A DNA stretch of 64,000 bases from DASQZK01 sp963732905 (lineage in GTDB: Bacteria > Bacteroidota > Bacteroidia > Bacteroidales > GCA-2748055). How positions within the stretch are numbered: position 1 is the first letter of the stretch; each line of letters begins with the position of its first letter. Shown one piece after another: positions 16,897 to 26,410 of the stretch. The position numbers and the translations under genes were made by a program. The stretch lies in NCBI GenBank assembly GCA_963732905.1, contig CAVTBM010000012.1:248001-312000 (forward strand), given 5' to 3'. The notes beneath the pieces are model-generated. The model was not told where the DNA came from, did no database searches, and worked only from the letters and a program-made list of their open reading frames with translations.

Positions 16897-17808
16897 ATGA
16901 AAGCGAACAATATCCTGGATACGATAGGCAATACGCCAACCTTAAAAATCCACAACCTGTTCCCTGGCAGCCCGGAAGTCTGGGTTAAGCTCGAGAAAGC
17001 CAATCCGGCCGGCAGCATAAAAGACAGGATTGCACTCAGTATGATCGCGGACGCCGAAAAACGGGGTCTTATAAATCCCGACTCGGTGATCATCGAGCCG
17101 ACCAGCGGGAATACGGGTATTGGGCTGGCCATGGTGTGTGCAGTAAAAAAGTACCGTCTTATCATTGTAATGCCCGAATCCATGTCAGTGGAACGTCGCC
17201 GGATTATGGCCGCCTATGGTGCCGAGCTGGAACTGACGCCCCGCGAAGCAGGAATGAAAGGAGCTATTCAAAGGGCAGCAGAGTTAAAAGCTGAGATTCA
17301 GGGGGCATGGATCCCATCACAATTTGAGAATCCGGCCAATCCGGAGATCCATGCCGCCACTACGGCAGCGGAGATCGTTAGTGATTTTCCCCGTGGTTTC
17401 GATTATCTGATCACCGGTGTTGGTACTGGCGGACACATTTCGGGTGTAGCCCTGGTCCTGAAAGAAAAATTTCCAGGGATCAAAGTTTTTGCCGTCGAAC
17501 CAGAGCAGTCGCCTGTGATCAGCGGAGGTGAGCCCGGACCTCACCCTATTCAGGGTATCGGTGCCGGTTTTATCCCTGAAAATTTATACCGTCAATATCT
17601 CGATGGCGTTATTCAGGTTACGAAGGAAGACGCCTTTGAGTATACCAGGAGGGCCGCCAGGGAAGAAGGATTGTTTATCGGGATTTCCTCTGGAGCTTCA
17701 CTTGCGGCCGTTGCTCAAAAGATCAGAGAAACCGGACCTGAAGTGAGAATACTTACCTTCTGCTATGACCTGGGTGACCGGTACCTCTCGGTTGACGGGC
17801 TGTTCTGA
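16897..17808 (+). CDS. cysM: Cysteine synthase (O-acetylserine sulfhydrylase)
   Basis: This 303-residue PLP enzyme condenses O-acetylserine with sulfide to give cysteine. The PLP lysine is Lys42 in NPAGSIKDR, the substrate loop is TSGNTG at 69-74, and the phosphate-binding GVGTGGHISG lies near residue 175. Length and motifs fit the CysK/CysM family; which of the two sub-types it is cannot be settled by eye, and CysK is equally possible. It follows cysE by 12 bases, completing a two-gene cysteine operon. Confidence 0.9.
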   Translation: MKANNILDTIGNTPTLKIHNLFPGSPEVWVKLEKANPAGSIKDRIALSMIADAEKRGLINPDSVIIEPTSGNTGIGLAMVCAVKKYRLIIVMPESMSVERRRIMAAYGAELELTPREAGMKGAIQRAAELKAEIQGAWIPSQFENPANPEIHAATTAAEIVSDFPRGFDYLITGVGTGGHISGVALVLKEKFPGIKVFAVEPEQSPVISGGEPGPHPIQGIGAGFIPENLYRQYLDGVIQVTKEDAFEYTRRAAREEGLFIGISSGASLAAVAQKIRETGPEVRILTFCYDLGDRYLSVDGLF

Positions 17809-18058
17809 ACCTAAACCGGCGGAAACATTTCCTGAAGTATAATACAGGCACCTTACATGGCTTTCATCTTTCAATGCCTTCAAATTGCGAAGCTTTTTAT
17901 ACATTTGCATTTGAAAGAAAGAGGGCTTATGCAGATGAAGTCAACCAGGCGTGATTTTCAGAACGCGAATAACCGGCAGCTCTGAGTATCTTGTTATACC
18001 CGGGTACCATTTTTAAGTTTAAGCACCTCCTTTTAATTACAAGACTTTAAACCGACAG

Positions 18059-18484
18059 ATGATCATTGCTGTAGATTTTGATGGCACTATTGTTGAGCAC
18101 CGGTATCCCGACATCGGTAAAGAGAAACTCTTTGCTTTTGAGACCTTGAGGCAGTTGCAGAATATGAACCATCAACTGATATTGTGGACTTTCAGAACAG
18201 GTAAGACACTGGATGAGGCCGTAGAATTCTGCCGGGAACGCGGTTTGGAATTCTATGCGGTGAACCGGAGCTACCCCGAGGAGATCTTTGATGAAACTGT
18301 GGTAAGCCGCAAAATCCAGGCTGATGTGTTTATCGATGACCGCAATGTGGGCGGATTCCCCGGATGGGGCGAAATCTGGCACATGCTGAATCCTGATGAG
18401 AATAAAGATTATGAACAACAACTGAAAGACCTTTCTCTAAATAAAAGACCCGTTCTTAAATGGCTCAAAAAATTATTTCCCTGA
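18059..18484 (+). CDS. Small HAD-like hydrolase
   Basis: This 141-residue protein opens with the HAD nucleophile motif, VDFDGTIVEHRYP (Asp6 and Asp8), has a second-motif-like WTFRTG near residue 45, and ends with VFIDDRNVGG near 93, giving the acidic metal ligands. It is a short, cap-less HAD-family member of the BT_0820-like type known in Bacteroidota; the substrate is not known. The stop codon overlaps the start of the next gene (TGATG), so the two are cotranscribed. The 250-base stretch upstream contains a TACATTTG box at 17900-17907 but no matching -33 element. Confidence 0.8.
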   Translation: MIIAVDFDGTIVEHRYPDIGKEKLFAFETLRQLQNMNHQLILWTFRTGKTLDEAVEFCRERGLEFYAVNRSYPEEIFDETVVSRKIQADVFIDDRNVGGFPGWGEIWHMLNPDENKDYEQQLKDLSLNKRPVLKWLKKLFP

Positions 18485-19590
18485 TGAAATACCGAATATT
18501 CATACCGGTTCTTTTAAGTCTGGGCATGACTTTCCAGTCATGTGCCCATGATCATCCGACCAGCAAAAGTACAGACACACCTGTGCCTTCCGTCCCGGTC
18601 AAGCCGAAGGCAAAACTGATGATTGAATCACCCGCAAGTCAGCAGGTCATCATTCCCGGGAAGGAAATTGAGCTCAAACTCAGTCTGACGGGCCGGGATG
18701 TTTCAGCCGATTCGGTAGAGGTTTACCTTGGGTCCTCTGAGATAAAGGTGCTGAAGAAAGAGCTTTCTTCCCCAATTTCAGTCGCGCATATCAATCCGGC
18801 AAATACTTTTCTAAGGGTAAGGGCCTTTTTGTCTGACGGCAGTTCACTGTCGGCCTCAGTACCTGTGAAGGTGGTTTCCGATATCGTTCCGGTAAAATAT
18901 ACCTACCGGGTCATCAGAGAATTCCCGCATGATCCCAAAGCCTATACCCAGGGTCTCGAATATGTCAACGGTTATCTATATGAAGGTACTGGTAATTACG
19001 GGGAATCATCGCTCAGGAAAGAAGATCTTGAGACAGGGGAAATCCTGAAATTCAGGAATCTTCCCAGTGATATTTTCGGAGAAGGCATTACTTACATTCA
19101 TAATAAGATCTACCAGATCACCTATAAGTCACAGGTCGGATTTATTTACAACGCCGAAAATTTTGAACTGCTGCAGAAGTTCTATTATCAGAACAAAGAA
19201 GGCTGGGGCTTATGCAATAACGGCACTGATATCCTGATGAGCGACGGTACGAACGAGATTTATTATATGGATACCACCTATTTCAGTCAGGTGAAGAAGA
19301 TTCAGGTATTTGACAATACAGGGGAAGTGGACCTTCTGAACGAGCTTGAGCTGATTAACGGTAAGCTTTATGCCAACCGGTATACCACCAATGAGATAGT
19401 GATCATTGATCCGGCCACCGGCAAGGTGGAAGGGAAGATCGATATGAGTGGTATCCTCAAACCGGAAGACCGGCATCCCGGCATCGACTATTTCAACGGC
19501 ATTGCCTATGATCGGAAAAACAAGCGGATTTTCGTAACCGGAAAATACTGGCCCAAGATCTACCAGGTGGTATTTATTCCGTTGAAATGA
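18484..19590 (+). CDS. Glutaminyl-peptide cyclotransferase family lipoprotein
   Basis: The 368-residue product has a lipoprotein signal (FQSC, Cys20), an Ig-like linker region (about 45-135), and a beta-propeller domain of the plant/bacterial glutamine cyclotransferase type, marked by FPHDPKAYTQGLEY, YEGTGNYGESSL and the repeated W-G/ILMSDGT segments. The family converts N-terminal glutamine to pyroglutamate. In Bacteroidota such lipoproteins act in the periplasm, where they may protect exported proteins whose signal peptide is cut before Gln. The start at 18484 gives a proper signal peptide and a 1-base overlap with the HAD gene. Confidence 0.85.
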   Translation: MKYRIFIPVLLSLGMTFQSCAHDHPTSKSTDTPVPSVPVKPKAKLMIESPASQQVIIPGKEIELKLSLTGRDVSADSVEVYLGSSEIKVLKKELSSPISVAHINPANTFLRVRAFLSDGSSLSASVPVKVVSDIVPVKYTYRVIREFPHDPKAYTQGLEYVNGYLYEGTGNYGESSLRKEDLETGEILKFRNLPSDIFGEGITYIHNKIYQITYKSQVGFIYNAENFELLQKFYYQNKEGWGLCNNGTDILMSDGTNEIYYMDTTYFSQVKKIQVFDNTGEVDLLNELELINGKLYANRYTTNEIVIIDPATGKVEGKIDMSGILKPEDRHPGIDYFNGIAYDRKNKRIFVTGKYWPKIYQVVFIPLK

Positions 19591-19674
19591 TACCGGCACA
19601 TTGATTATTTTGTGTTACCAATATCTGTAATCGTCGAGACATGCCTGGAGGCACTTCTCCACAGAAATAGTGTT

Positions 19675-20622
19675 TCATGCACTTTCTTTACCCGTGATAA
19701 TCCTTACGCTACGGGGGATGATCTCAAATTCGAAAGGCGTATGGCCGAGGCTTTCACCGTCGGTTTCGAGGTAGACAAACCTCTGCGAGTCGATAACAAT
19801 GTTTTTCCCGATAAAAGACTGTACTTTGGGATGGGATTTAATCCTGCCGTTATAGAGTTTGGGAAGACTCCTCAGCACTTCCAACTTTCGCATTTTTTTG
19901 ATGATGGTAAGGTCAAACTGCCCGTCATCTGCAATGGCATCAGGGACCTGGATCATCCCTCCTCCACTGTATCTGCAGATGCCGATGTTCATTGAGAAAA
20001 TATCATGATGATAGATCATCCCGTCAATATTTAAGGAGGCAGTGAAATGCCTGTACCCGAATAGTTTTGCGAAGATGTTCATAAAATAGAGGACCTGGCT
20101 GTTTTTACCCTGTTCTTTAAGTTCATTGCTGCGTTTTGTCACGATAGCGTCAAAACCGATACCGGCGATATTGATAAAATAGCGTCCGGTTTTGCGGCCC
20201 TGATTTGTAAAGATCACCCGGCCTGCGTCCTGGATAAAGATTTTGCCGTTTTTAATGGTTTTCACAGCTTCCCTGTAGTCATGGGGGATGCTAAACATAC
20301 GTGACCAGTCGTTGCCGGTTCCTACTGGAACCATGCCAAGCGTGATGTCGGTGGTTTCATATTGTTTTTGGGAGAACAGACCGTTTATGACTTCGTTCAG
20401 AGTGCCATCACCACCGACGACGATGATTTTTTTAAATCCCTCCTTGATTTTATTACGTGCAATGATCATAGCGTGGAAACGCCTGGTGGTAAAAGCTATT
20501 TCAAAGGCCTGCAATTCTTCGCTTAGGATTTTTTCAATAGCGGGCCAGTCACGGCCACATTTTCCTGCCCCGGCGTTTGGATTAACGATGATCAGCCATT
20601 TTTTGTCTGACATAATTTTCAT
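19675..20622 (-). CDS. Diacylglycerol kinase family lipid kinase
   Basis: This 315-residue protein matches the DagK/YegS/sphingosine kinase fold. It begins IIVNPNAGAGK (residues 10-20), has the nucleotide-binding VVGGDGTLNEVINGL near residue 70, and GTGNDWSRMF near 100. These enzymes phosphorylate diacylglycerol or related lipids at the inner membrane; Bacteroidota also make sphingolipids, so the true substrate is open. Starts at 20622 and at 20613 (MSDKKW) are both possible. It is a monocistronic - strand gene divergent from parA. Confidence 0.88.
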   Translation of the reverse strand: MKIMSDKKWLIIVNPNAGAGKCGRDWPAIEKILSEELQAFEIAFTTRRFHAMIIARNKIKEGFKKIIVVGGDGTLNEVINGLFSQKQYETTDITLGMVPVGTGNDWSRMFSIPHDYREAVKTIKNGKIFIQDAGRVIFTNQGRKTGRYFINIAGIGFDAIVTKRSNELKEQGKNSQVLYFMNIFAKLFGYRHFTASLNIDGMIYHHDIFSMNIGICRYSGGGMIQVPDAIADDGQFDLTIIKKMRKLEVLRSLPKLYNGRIKSHPKVQSFIGKNIVIDSQRFVYLETDGESLGHTPFEFEIIPRSVRIITGKESA

Positions 20623-20942
20623 GTTAAAATCAGCAGATGTAAATTTAATCTTAATTTCCGAGAAAAAGATTCACAATAATTATCCTTCGTTTTTTGTTTT
20701 TTAATACTAATTTTGACACTTGGTTTGAGAAGAGTACACGAGTCATCCAATAGTGAATCTAAGTTATTTCATTGACACTTAGACTTTTTTAACCCACCGC
20801 CAGCATTGTTAATAACCTGTTAATAAATGCGATTCAAATGTTTACAATAACGAATGATGTAAAAAAGGGTGGTGGTATTTAAATAGTAAATTTGAATCCC
20901 TCATTAAATTCACTATCTTTTGCTTAAAATAAGGAATATTTC
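20623..20942. other. Divergent intergenic region upstream of parA
   Basis: This 320-base AT-rich gap holds the parAB promoter region near its right end. It also holds two copies of GTTAATAA at 20808-20815 and 20819-20826, spaced 11 bases apart, about one helical turn. No parS-like palindrome and no DnaA box were seen. Confidence 0.5.
20887..20922 (+). promoter_or_regulatory. Probable parAB promoter
   Basis: TAAATTTG (20887-20894) matches the -7 consensus TAnnTTTG. Alternatively its TTTG (20891-20894) acts as the -33 element for TATCTTTT at 20914-20921, with 19 bases of spacing, which would start transcription about 15 bases before the parA ATG. The second reading fits the spacing better. Confidence 0.5.
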
Positions 20943-21743
20943 ATGGGCAAAGTCATTTCACTTGCTAATCAGAAGGGCGGAGTAGGCAAAACGACAACAG
21001 CGATAAATCTTGGAGCCAGTCTTGCAGTTCTGGAGAAGAAGACGCTGATCATTGATGCGGATCCACAAGCCAACGCAACATCAGGGACGGGTTTTGATCT
21101 GAAGAAGGTCAAGACCGGCATATATGAATGTCTGATTGATGAAGTGGATCCTCTGCGCATCATTCTGAACAGCGAACTGGAGAATCTTGACCTTATTCCC
21201 TCGCACATCGATTTGGTCGGGGCGGAGATAGAGTTGCTGAACATGCCGGAGAGGGAATTTATGCTTAAGAAAGTAGTGGAGAGGGTAAGGGACTCTTATG
21301 ATTATATCCTTATTGATTGTTCTCCATCTCTCGGGCTGATAACGGTAAATGCCCTCACAGCTGCCGATTCGGTGATCATACCAGTACAGTGTGAATATTT
21401 CGCACTGGAAGGTCTTGGCAAGCTTCTGAATACGATAAAGATCATCCAGAGCCGGCTGAACCCGGCCCTGGCTATTGAAGGGTTTCTGCTAACCATGTAT
21501 GATGCCCGCCTCCGGCTTTCAAACCAGGTGGTAGAAGAGGTCAGGCGTCATTTCCAGGAAATGGTTTTTGAGACCATTATTCAACGAAATATCAAGCTCA
21601 GTGAGGCTCCTAGTTTTGGAAAACCTGTGGTGATGTATGATGCCGAATCGAAGGGTTCGGTGAATTATCTCAATCTCGCCAGGGAGATGCTCCAGAATAA
21701 TAATCAGACGATGATAAAGAATGAAGAAAAAATCTTAGAATAG
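20943..21743 (+). CDS. parA: Chromosome partitioning ATPase ParA (Soj)
   Basis: The 266-residue protein has the deviant Walker A motif KGGVGKTT (11-18), the A' motif DADPQANAT near 39 and DCSPSLGL near 125. These mark a short Soj/ParA of the chromosomal type without an N-terminal DNA-binding domain. It binds nonspecific DNA in its ATP form and, with ParB and parS, segregates the replication origin region. parB starts 4 bases downstream. The gene order parA-parB-DUF5683-transglycosylase is conserved in Bacteroidales. Confidence 0.95.
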   Translation: MGKVISLANQKGGVGKTTTAINLGASLAVLEKKTLIIDADPQANATSGTGFDLKKVKTGIYECLIDEVDPLRIILNSELENLDLIPSHIDLVGAEIELLNMPEREFMLKKVVERVRDSYDYILIDCSPSLGLITVNALTAADSVIIPVQCEYFALEGLGKLLNTIKIIQSRLNPALAIEGFLLTMYDARLRLSNQVVEEVRRHFQEMVFETIIQRNIKLSEAPSFGKPVVMYDAESKGSVNYLNLAREMLQNNNQTMIKNEEKILE

Positions 21744-21747
21744 AATT

Positions 21748-22635
21748 ATGGCCAAAAAGAACGCACTTGGCAGGGGACTTGGCGCTTTGATCGAAGATGC
21801 CGGTCTGGAAAACCAGTTCCAGGTACCTGCAGCCGCAGTAAACGAAATTTCTCTACGGGATATTGAAGCCAACCCCTGGCAGCCCAGATCTAAATTTGAT
21901 GAAGAAGCCCTTGAAGAGTTGGCAGACTCCATCAAGGAGATCGGCATCATCCAGCCGGTAACGGTTCGTCTACTTGAGAGTGGTAAATATCAGCTCATTA
22001 CCGGGGAACGTCGCTATCGTGCTGCCCGTAAGATCGGACTCAGGACCGTTCCTGCCTTTGTCAGGGAAGCCGAAGACCAGAACATGCTGGAGATGGCTTT
22101 GGTGGAAAATATCCAGCGCGAAGATCTCGATGCTATTGAAGTGGCTATTAGCTATCAACGCCTGATAGAAGAATGTAACCTCACCCAGGAAAATCTCAGT
22201 GACCGTGTCGGGAAAAAAAGATCGACAGTCTCAAATTATCTTCGGCTGCTCAAACTTCCCGCTGAGATACAGCTGGGTATAAAGGATAAGAAAATTACCA
22301 TGGGCCATGCCCGGGCCCTCATCAATATTGAGGACCAGGATACACTCCTTGCCGTTTATGAACAGGTTGTAGCAAAAGATCTTTCCGTAAGGAAGGTCGA
22401 AGAACTTGTCCGGCAGGTACAGCTTAAAGAAGACAGTCCTGTCGGAGATTCTTCTGCGCCGGTGAGTCAGCAGGATCCGGCTTATGAAGACCTGAGGCAT
22501 GCGCTGGCCAAACATTTCGGAACAAGTGTTGATTTCAAACGAAACAATAAGGGAGCTGGAAAAATCGTTATTCCTTTCAAATCAGATGAAGATCTTGAAA
22601 GGATCATCGCAATTCTCGATAAGCTTAATGCCTAA
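21748..22635 (+). CDS. parB: Chromosome partitioning protein ParB
   Basis: This 295-residue protein begins with the typical GRGLGALIE stretch. It has an N-terminal CTP-binding domain (about 35-125) with NPWQPR and TGERRYRAA (GERRxRA box) and VENIQREDLDAIE, followed by a helix-turn-helix region (SDRVGKKRSTVSNYLRLL, near 155) and a C-terminal dimerisation domain. ParB binds parS, spreads as a CTP-dependent clamp and recruits ParA. Its last 8 bases overlap the next gene's start. Confidence 0.95.
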   Translation: MAKKNALGRGLGALIEDAGLENQFQVPAAAVNEISLRDIEANPWQPRSKFDEEALEELADSIKEIGIIQPVTVRLLESGKYQLITGERRYRAARKIGLRTVPAFVREAEDQNMLEMALVENIQREDLDAIEVAISYQRLIEECNLTQENLSDRVGKKRSTVSNYLRLLKLPAEIQLGIKDKKITMGHARALINIEDQDTLLAVYEQVVAKDLSVRKVEELVRQVQLKEDSPVGDSSAPVSQQDPAYEDLRHALAKHFGTSVDFKRNNKGAGKIVIPFKSDEDLERIIAILDKLNA

Positions 22636-23251
22636 ACCATCTGCTGCTGCGACGACAGGACACCGGACCTTTGCCCTGTTCTTTATGCCTGTGCTGTTCT
22701 TATGCCATCTTAGTGTCTGGGGGCAGGAACCTGGTGAAACCGGGGATACCCTTTCCATTAAGTCTCAGGAATCCGAACAGGTGGTCGACAGCCTGGCCCA
22801 TAATCCTCATAAAGCTGCGTTGTATTCGGCAATTATTCCCGGCCTCGGTCAGATTTACAACAGAAAATACTGGAAAGTTCCCATCATTTACGCCGGCTTC
22901 GGGACGCTCATCTATTTCGTCGACCATAATAACCGCTATTACAAGGACCTGAAACAGGGACTCATTCACTATGGGGATACGATCAACCCCTATAAGCTCA
23001 AATATTTTAATTTTGTCCTTACAGAAGATCAGTTGAAAAATGGAAAGGATATATATAAGCGTTGGCGGGACCTTAGCATCATCCTTACCGGGGGGTTCTA
23101 TATCCTCCAGATCATAGATGCCACGGTGGATGCATACCTTTTTGACTGGAATGTCGGTGAAGACATCTCACTCCGGATTGAACCCGCTCCCGTCTTCTCC
23201 CCGGGTATGCCCCCCAACACTTTTGGTGTAAGAGCTTGTTTATCATTTTAG
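22628..23251 (+). CDS. DUF5683 domain protein
   Basis: The 207-residue product has a signal sequence (residues 12-33), a short linker and the DUF5683 core with AALYSAIIPGLGQIYNRKYWK (start of the domain near 60) followed by two membrane helices. The function of the family is unknown; in Bacteroidales it sits between parB and a lytic transglycosylase, exactly as here. The frame is open from 22499, but the ATG at 22628 is chosen because it gives a signal peptide and only an 8-base overlap with parB. Confidence 0.82.
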   Translation: MPKPSAAATTGHRTFALFFMPVLFLCHLSVWGQEPGETGDTLSIKSQESEQVVDSLAHNPHKAALYSAIIPGLGQIYNRKYWKVPIIYAGFGTLIYFVDHNNRYYKDLKQGLIHYGDTINPYKLKYFNFVLTEDQLKNGKDIYKRWRDLSIILTGGFYILQIIDATVDAYLFDWNVGEDISLRIEPAPVFSPGMPPNTFGVRACLSF

Positions 23252-23288
23252 TTTTATATTTATTTGCGTAAGACAAATATATGATTTA

Positions 23289-24860
23289 ATGAAGGGAAGA
23301 TTAATACTTATATTAATAGCCACCGCATGCATCATGCCGATGGCTTCCGGGCAGGGTAATGAATCAGATACATTGTCAATGCCCAGTTCAGATTTAATGA
23401 CAGGTTTTGAAGATAACCTCGACAGCCTGTTAAATCTCTATTATGTTCAGCAATACATCCAGTTCAATGATGCTGACAGTATGTATCTTACAGAAAATGA
23501 TTCAAATGTTCCGGACTACCCGGATTCCGTCTATATCGACCGGCTCAGTAGAATCCCGTCGCTGGTCGACCTCTCCTATAACAGGATCGTGAAAAACTTT
23601 ATCGATCTCTATACCAGGGAACGGAGAGACAGGGTATCGGTCATGCTCACCCTTTCACAATATTATTTTCCTCTCTTCGAGGGGATTTTTGACCGTTACA
23701 ACCTTCCTTATGAATTGAAATATATGCCTGTGATAGAATCGGCATTGAATCCCAGGGCAGTGTCAAGAGCAGGAGCAACAGGTATCTGGCAGTTCATGTA
23801 TTATACAGGGCGCCAATACAACCTCACGATCAATTCCCTGGTTGATGAACGGCGCGATCCCTATAAAGCTACCATTGCTGCAGCACAATACCTGAAAGAC
23901 CTTTACGATATTTACAAAGACTGGGTCCTCGTTATCGCGGCCTATAACTGTGGCCCCGGTAATGTCAATAAAGCCATCAGGCGTTCAGGCGGAAAGAGGA
24001 ATTACTGGGATATCTACTACTATCTCCCCCGCGAAACCCGCGGTTATGTTCCCGCTTTTATCGCCGCATGCTATGTCATGAATTACTACGATAAACATAA
24101 TCTTTCCCCGGCTCCGGTTGATTTTGAGCTGAACTCCGATACACTTCTGATCCACGATAAACTTCACCTGAAACAGGTGGCTGAAGTCCTCAACATTCCC
24201 ATCAATGAGCTTCGTGATCTTAATCCCCAATATAAATACGACATTATCCCGGGCGACAGCAAGGATTACATTCTGCGGATACCCCAGCTCCAGGAGATGC
24301 GGTTTATCGAACTCCAGGATTCAATCTTTGCCTATAAAGACAGCATCTTTTTCAACCCAAACAATATGACCGTTAACCCAACGGCCAGGCATTACCAGAT
24401 CCCCGAACTGCCCTCCGATAAATACACAAAATTGTTATATACCGTTAAACCCGGCGATAACCTGGGGTATATCTGCATGTGGTATAGTGTCAGGGTCTCC
24501 GATCTCAGGTACTGGAATAATATCCGGTCCAATATGATCAGGACCGGTCAGAGACTGGTGGTTTATGTTCCCAACGGCAAGGCAGAAAGATACAAGAATG
24601 TCAACACTGCCAGTTTTACAGAGAAGCAGCGTTTGATAGGTGCGCCCGTGGTCAGCAGCCCCGAATCAGCACCCATGGACCAGGAAGCGGATGTCTCTGA
24701 TGAATATATTAACTATACGGTCCGTTCAGGAGATACTCTCTGGGATATTGCCAAAAAGTTTCCTGGGGTGTCCGATTCGGAGATCGCTAAAACAAACCAG
24801 CTAAAATACGGAGATCAGATAAAACCAGGGCAGGTGCTCAAGATCAGGAAGAAGATCTGA
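23289..24860 (+). CDS. MltD-like lytic murein transglycosylase with two LysM domains
   Basis: The 523-residue protein has a signal peptide (about 1-20), a GH23 transglycosylase domain (about 110-260) with catalytic Glu150 in MPVIESALNP and GATGIWQFM, and two LysM peptidoglycan-binding domains (about 379-422 and 477-523; YTVKPGDNL and YTVRSGDTLWDIA). It cleaves glycan strands in the periplasm to leave 1,6-anhydro-MurNAc ends. It follows the DUF5683 gene and precedes an SGNH/MBOAT pair. The arrangement parallels MltD of Proteobacteria, but it lacks an obvious lipobox. Confidence 0.92.
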   Translation: MKGRLILILIATACIMPMASGQGNESDTLSMPSSDLMTGFEDNLDSLLNLYYVQQYIQFNDADSMYLTENDSNVPDYPDSVYIDRLSRIPSLVDLSYNRIVKNFIDLYTRERRDRVSVMLTLSQYYFPLFEGIFDRYNLPYELKYMPVIESALNPRAVSRAGATGIWQFMYYTGRQYNLTINSLVDERRDPYKATIAAAQYLKDLYDIYKDWVLVIAAYNCGPGNVNKAIRRSGGKRNYWDIYYYLPRETRGYVPAFIAACYVMNYYDKHNLSPAPVDFELNSDTLLIHDKLHLKQVAEVLNIPINELRDLNPQYKYDIIPGDSKDYILRIPQLQEMRFIELQDSIFAYKDSIFFNPNNMTVNPTARHYQIPELPSDKYTKLLYTVKPGDNLGYICMWYSVRVSDLRYWNNIRSNMIRTGQRLVVYVPNGKAERYKNVNTASFTEKQRLIGAPVVSSPESAPMDQEADVSDEYINYTVRSGDTLWDIAKKFPGVSDSEIAKTNQLKYGDQIKPGQVLKIRKKI

Positions 24861-24885
24861 TTCTTATCTCAGTAACAGCCGTGCC

Positions 24886-26376
24886 ATGAAACCTTACCAG
24901 ATATTGACTTTTCTGATCAGTGTGTTCCTGGTGTTGCTGATTTTCGCCGTAATATTTCCGGACAATGGATTGAAAATCAGCGACGATTTTTCATTGCGTT
25001 TTTTCAGGCCAACTGAATTTCTGGCTGCCGACACCGTTGAGTACACGGATATTTCTGAGATCCTCACCAACAGCAGCGTCGGGGATGATGCTACTGAAGA
25101 TATGCCTGTCTCTTCAACTGCCATGATATCTGAACCGGAGAATGCCCTACCTCCCGACACGGTCAGAGCCGATGCCGACAGTCTTAAAAGAATCACCCGC
25201 CTTATCGAACTGCCACCTGATAATCAGGAAGTTCTCTTTCCTTTTTTCCGTCAGCTCAGTAATATCAGGAAAAATCAAAGGCTGGTGCGGGTTCTGCACT
25301 ACGGTGATTCTCAGATTGAGGCAGACAGGATTACGGGCTTTATCCGCAATAAGCTGCAGCTGAAGTTTGGCGGTTCAGGTTGCGGACTGATCCCTGTCGT
25401 CCCTTTGTATAATGGCAAAATGTCTATCCGCCAGTCATTTTCAGGAACCTGGGACCGGTACACGGGTTTTGTAAACCAGGACAGTACCCTCGGTCATAAG
25501 CGTTACGGTGCCCTTTTTTCTTTTGCCAGGTTCAGGGTCAGCGACAGCCTGCACACATCAGATGCCCTGCTCACTTTTTCACCTTCTCCCATCGGATACA
25601 GGTCCTCACGGTCTTTTAACCGCTTTTCTATCTATTTGGGAGGAAAGGGTGAAGATGCCAGCCTGAAAGTGATCGCCGACGATTCATTGCTGGATACACT
25701 GACCATATCTCCCGGTAAATTGTATCACCGGTATACCTGGAAAACCAATGCCACTCCAAAGCAGCTCAGCTTCAGATTCTCGGGACACAACAGTCCTGAA
25801 ATTTATGGGATCACCCTGGATAATTCCTGGGGAGTGGCCGTAGACAATATCCCGCTGCGGGGCAGTTCCGGACTGATCTTTTCCAAAGTCGATACGGTAT
25901 TGCTGAAGAAAATGTATACTGACCTTAATGTGGGACTTATTCTGTTACAGTTTGGGGGAAATGTGATCCCCTACCTGAAGGGCGACTATGATTATTATGA
26001 ACGCCTGTATAAGAGGGAGCTGGGGGTGATCAGGAGGATGTTGCCAGGGACGCCCGTTATCGTCATCGGCCCTTCGGATATGTCGGTGAAAGAGGACGGC
26101 AGGTACACCACCTATCCGAACCTGGAACCCATCCGTAATGTGGTACGGAAGGCCGCCCTGGAATCCGGATGTGCATTCTGGGATATGTATTCTGCAATGG
26201 GAGGGAAAAACTCCATGCCCAGTTGGGTGTTCGCCGATCCGCCGCTGGCCATCAGTGATTTTGTACACTTTAACCCAAGAGGCGCAAGGATCATCGGCGA
26301 GATGTTTTACAATGCCTTTATCTATGATTACAATCAATGGCTGGAACATACATACACCTATGCCCAAAACCGCTGA
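24886..26376 (+). CDS. SGNH/GDSL-family hydrolase or O-acetyltransferase, membrane anchored
   Basis: This 496-residue protein has one N-terminal membrane anchor (residues 7-25), a low-complexity linker to about 100, and an SGNH domain. The nucleophile Ser142 lies in VLHYGDSQIEADR and the catalytic Asp458-His461 pair in DFVHF. Two-part SGNH proteins of this kind are found next to MBOAT genes in Bacteroidota, as here. The family includes esterases and acyl-transfer partners (PatB, AlgJ/X types). With the MBOAT downstream and the lytic transglycosylase upstream, O-acetylation or de-acetylation of peptidoglycan or another envelope glycan is the most economical inference. Confidence 0.82.
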   Translation: MKPYQILTFLISVFLVLLIFAVIFPDNGLKISDDFSLRFFRPTEFLAADTVEYTDISEILTNSSVGDDATEDMPVSSTAMISEPENALPPDTVRADADSLKRITRLIELPPDNQEVLFPFFRQLSNIRKNQRLVRVLHYGDSQIEADRITGFIRNKLQLKFGGSGCGLIPVVPLYNGKMSIRQSFSGTWDRYTGFVNQDSTLGHKRYGALFSFARFRVSDSLHTSDALLTFSPSPIGYRSSRSFNRFSIYLGGKGEDASLKVIADDSLLDTLTISPGKLYHRYTWKTNATPKQLSFRFSGHNSPEIYGITLDNSWGVAVDNIPLRGSSGLIFSKVDTVLLKKMYTDLNVGLILLQFGGNVIPYLKGDYDYYERLYKRELGVIRRMLPGTPVIVIGPSDMSVKEDGRYTTYPNLEPIRNVVRKAALESGCAFWDMYSAMGGKNSMPSWVFADPPLAISDFVHFNPRGARIIGEMFYNAFIYDYNQWLEHTYTYAQNR

Positions 26377-26410
26377 TCATTGAAAACAGGCCCGGACTAA
26401 CTATCGTATC

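Noticed and set aside
17900..17907. TACATTTG as promoter of the HAD-like gene
   Set aside because: It fits the -7 consensus, but the only TTG nearby is 12 bases upstream and the leader would be about 145 bases, so it is not listed as a feature.
19612..19995. 127-codon + strand open frame
   Set aside because: It is antisense to the lipid kinase gene, whose motifs are clear.
20623..20942. parS site or replication origin near parAB
   Set aside because: No parS-like palindrome (TGTTnCACGTG type) and no DnaA boxes were seen by eye.
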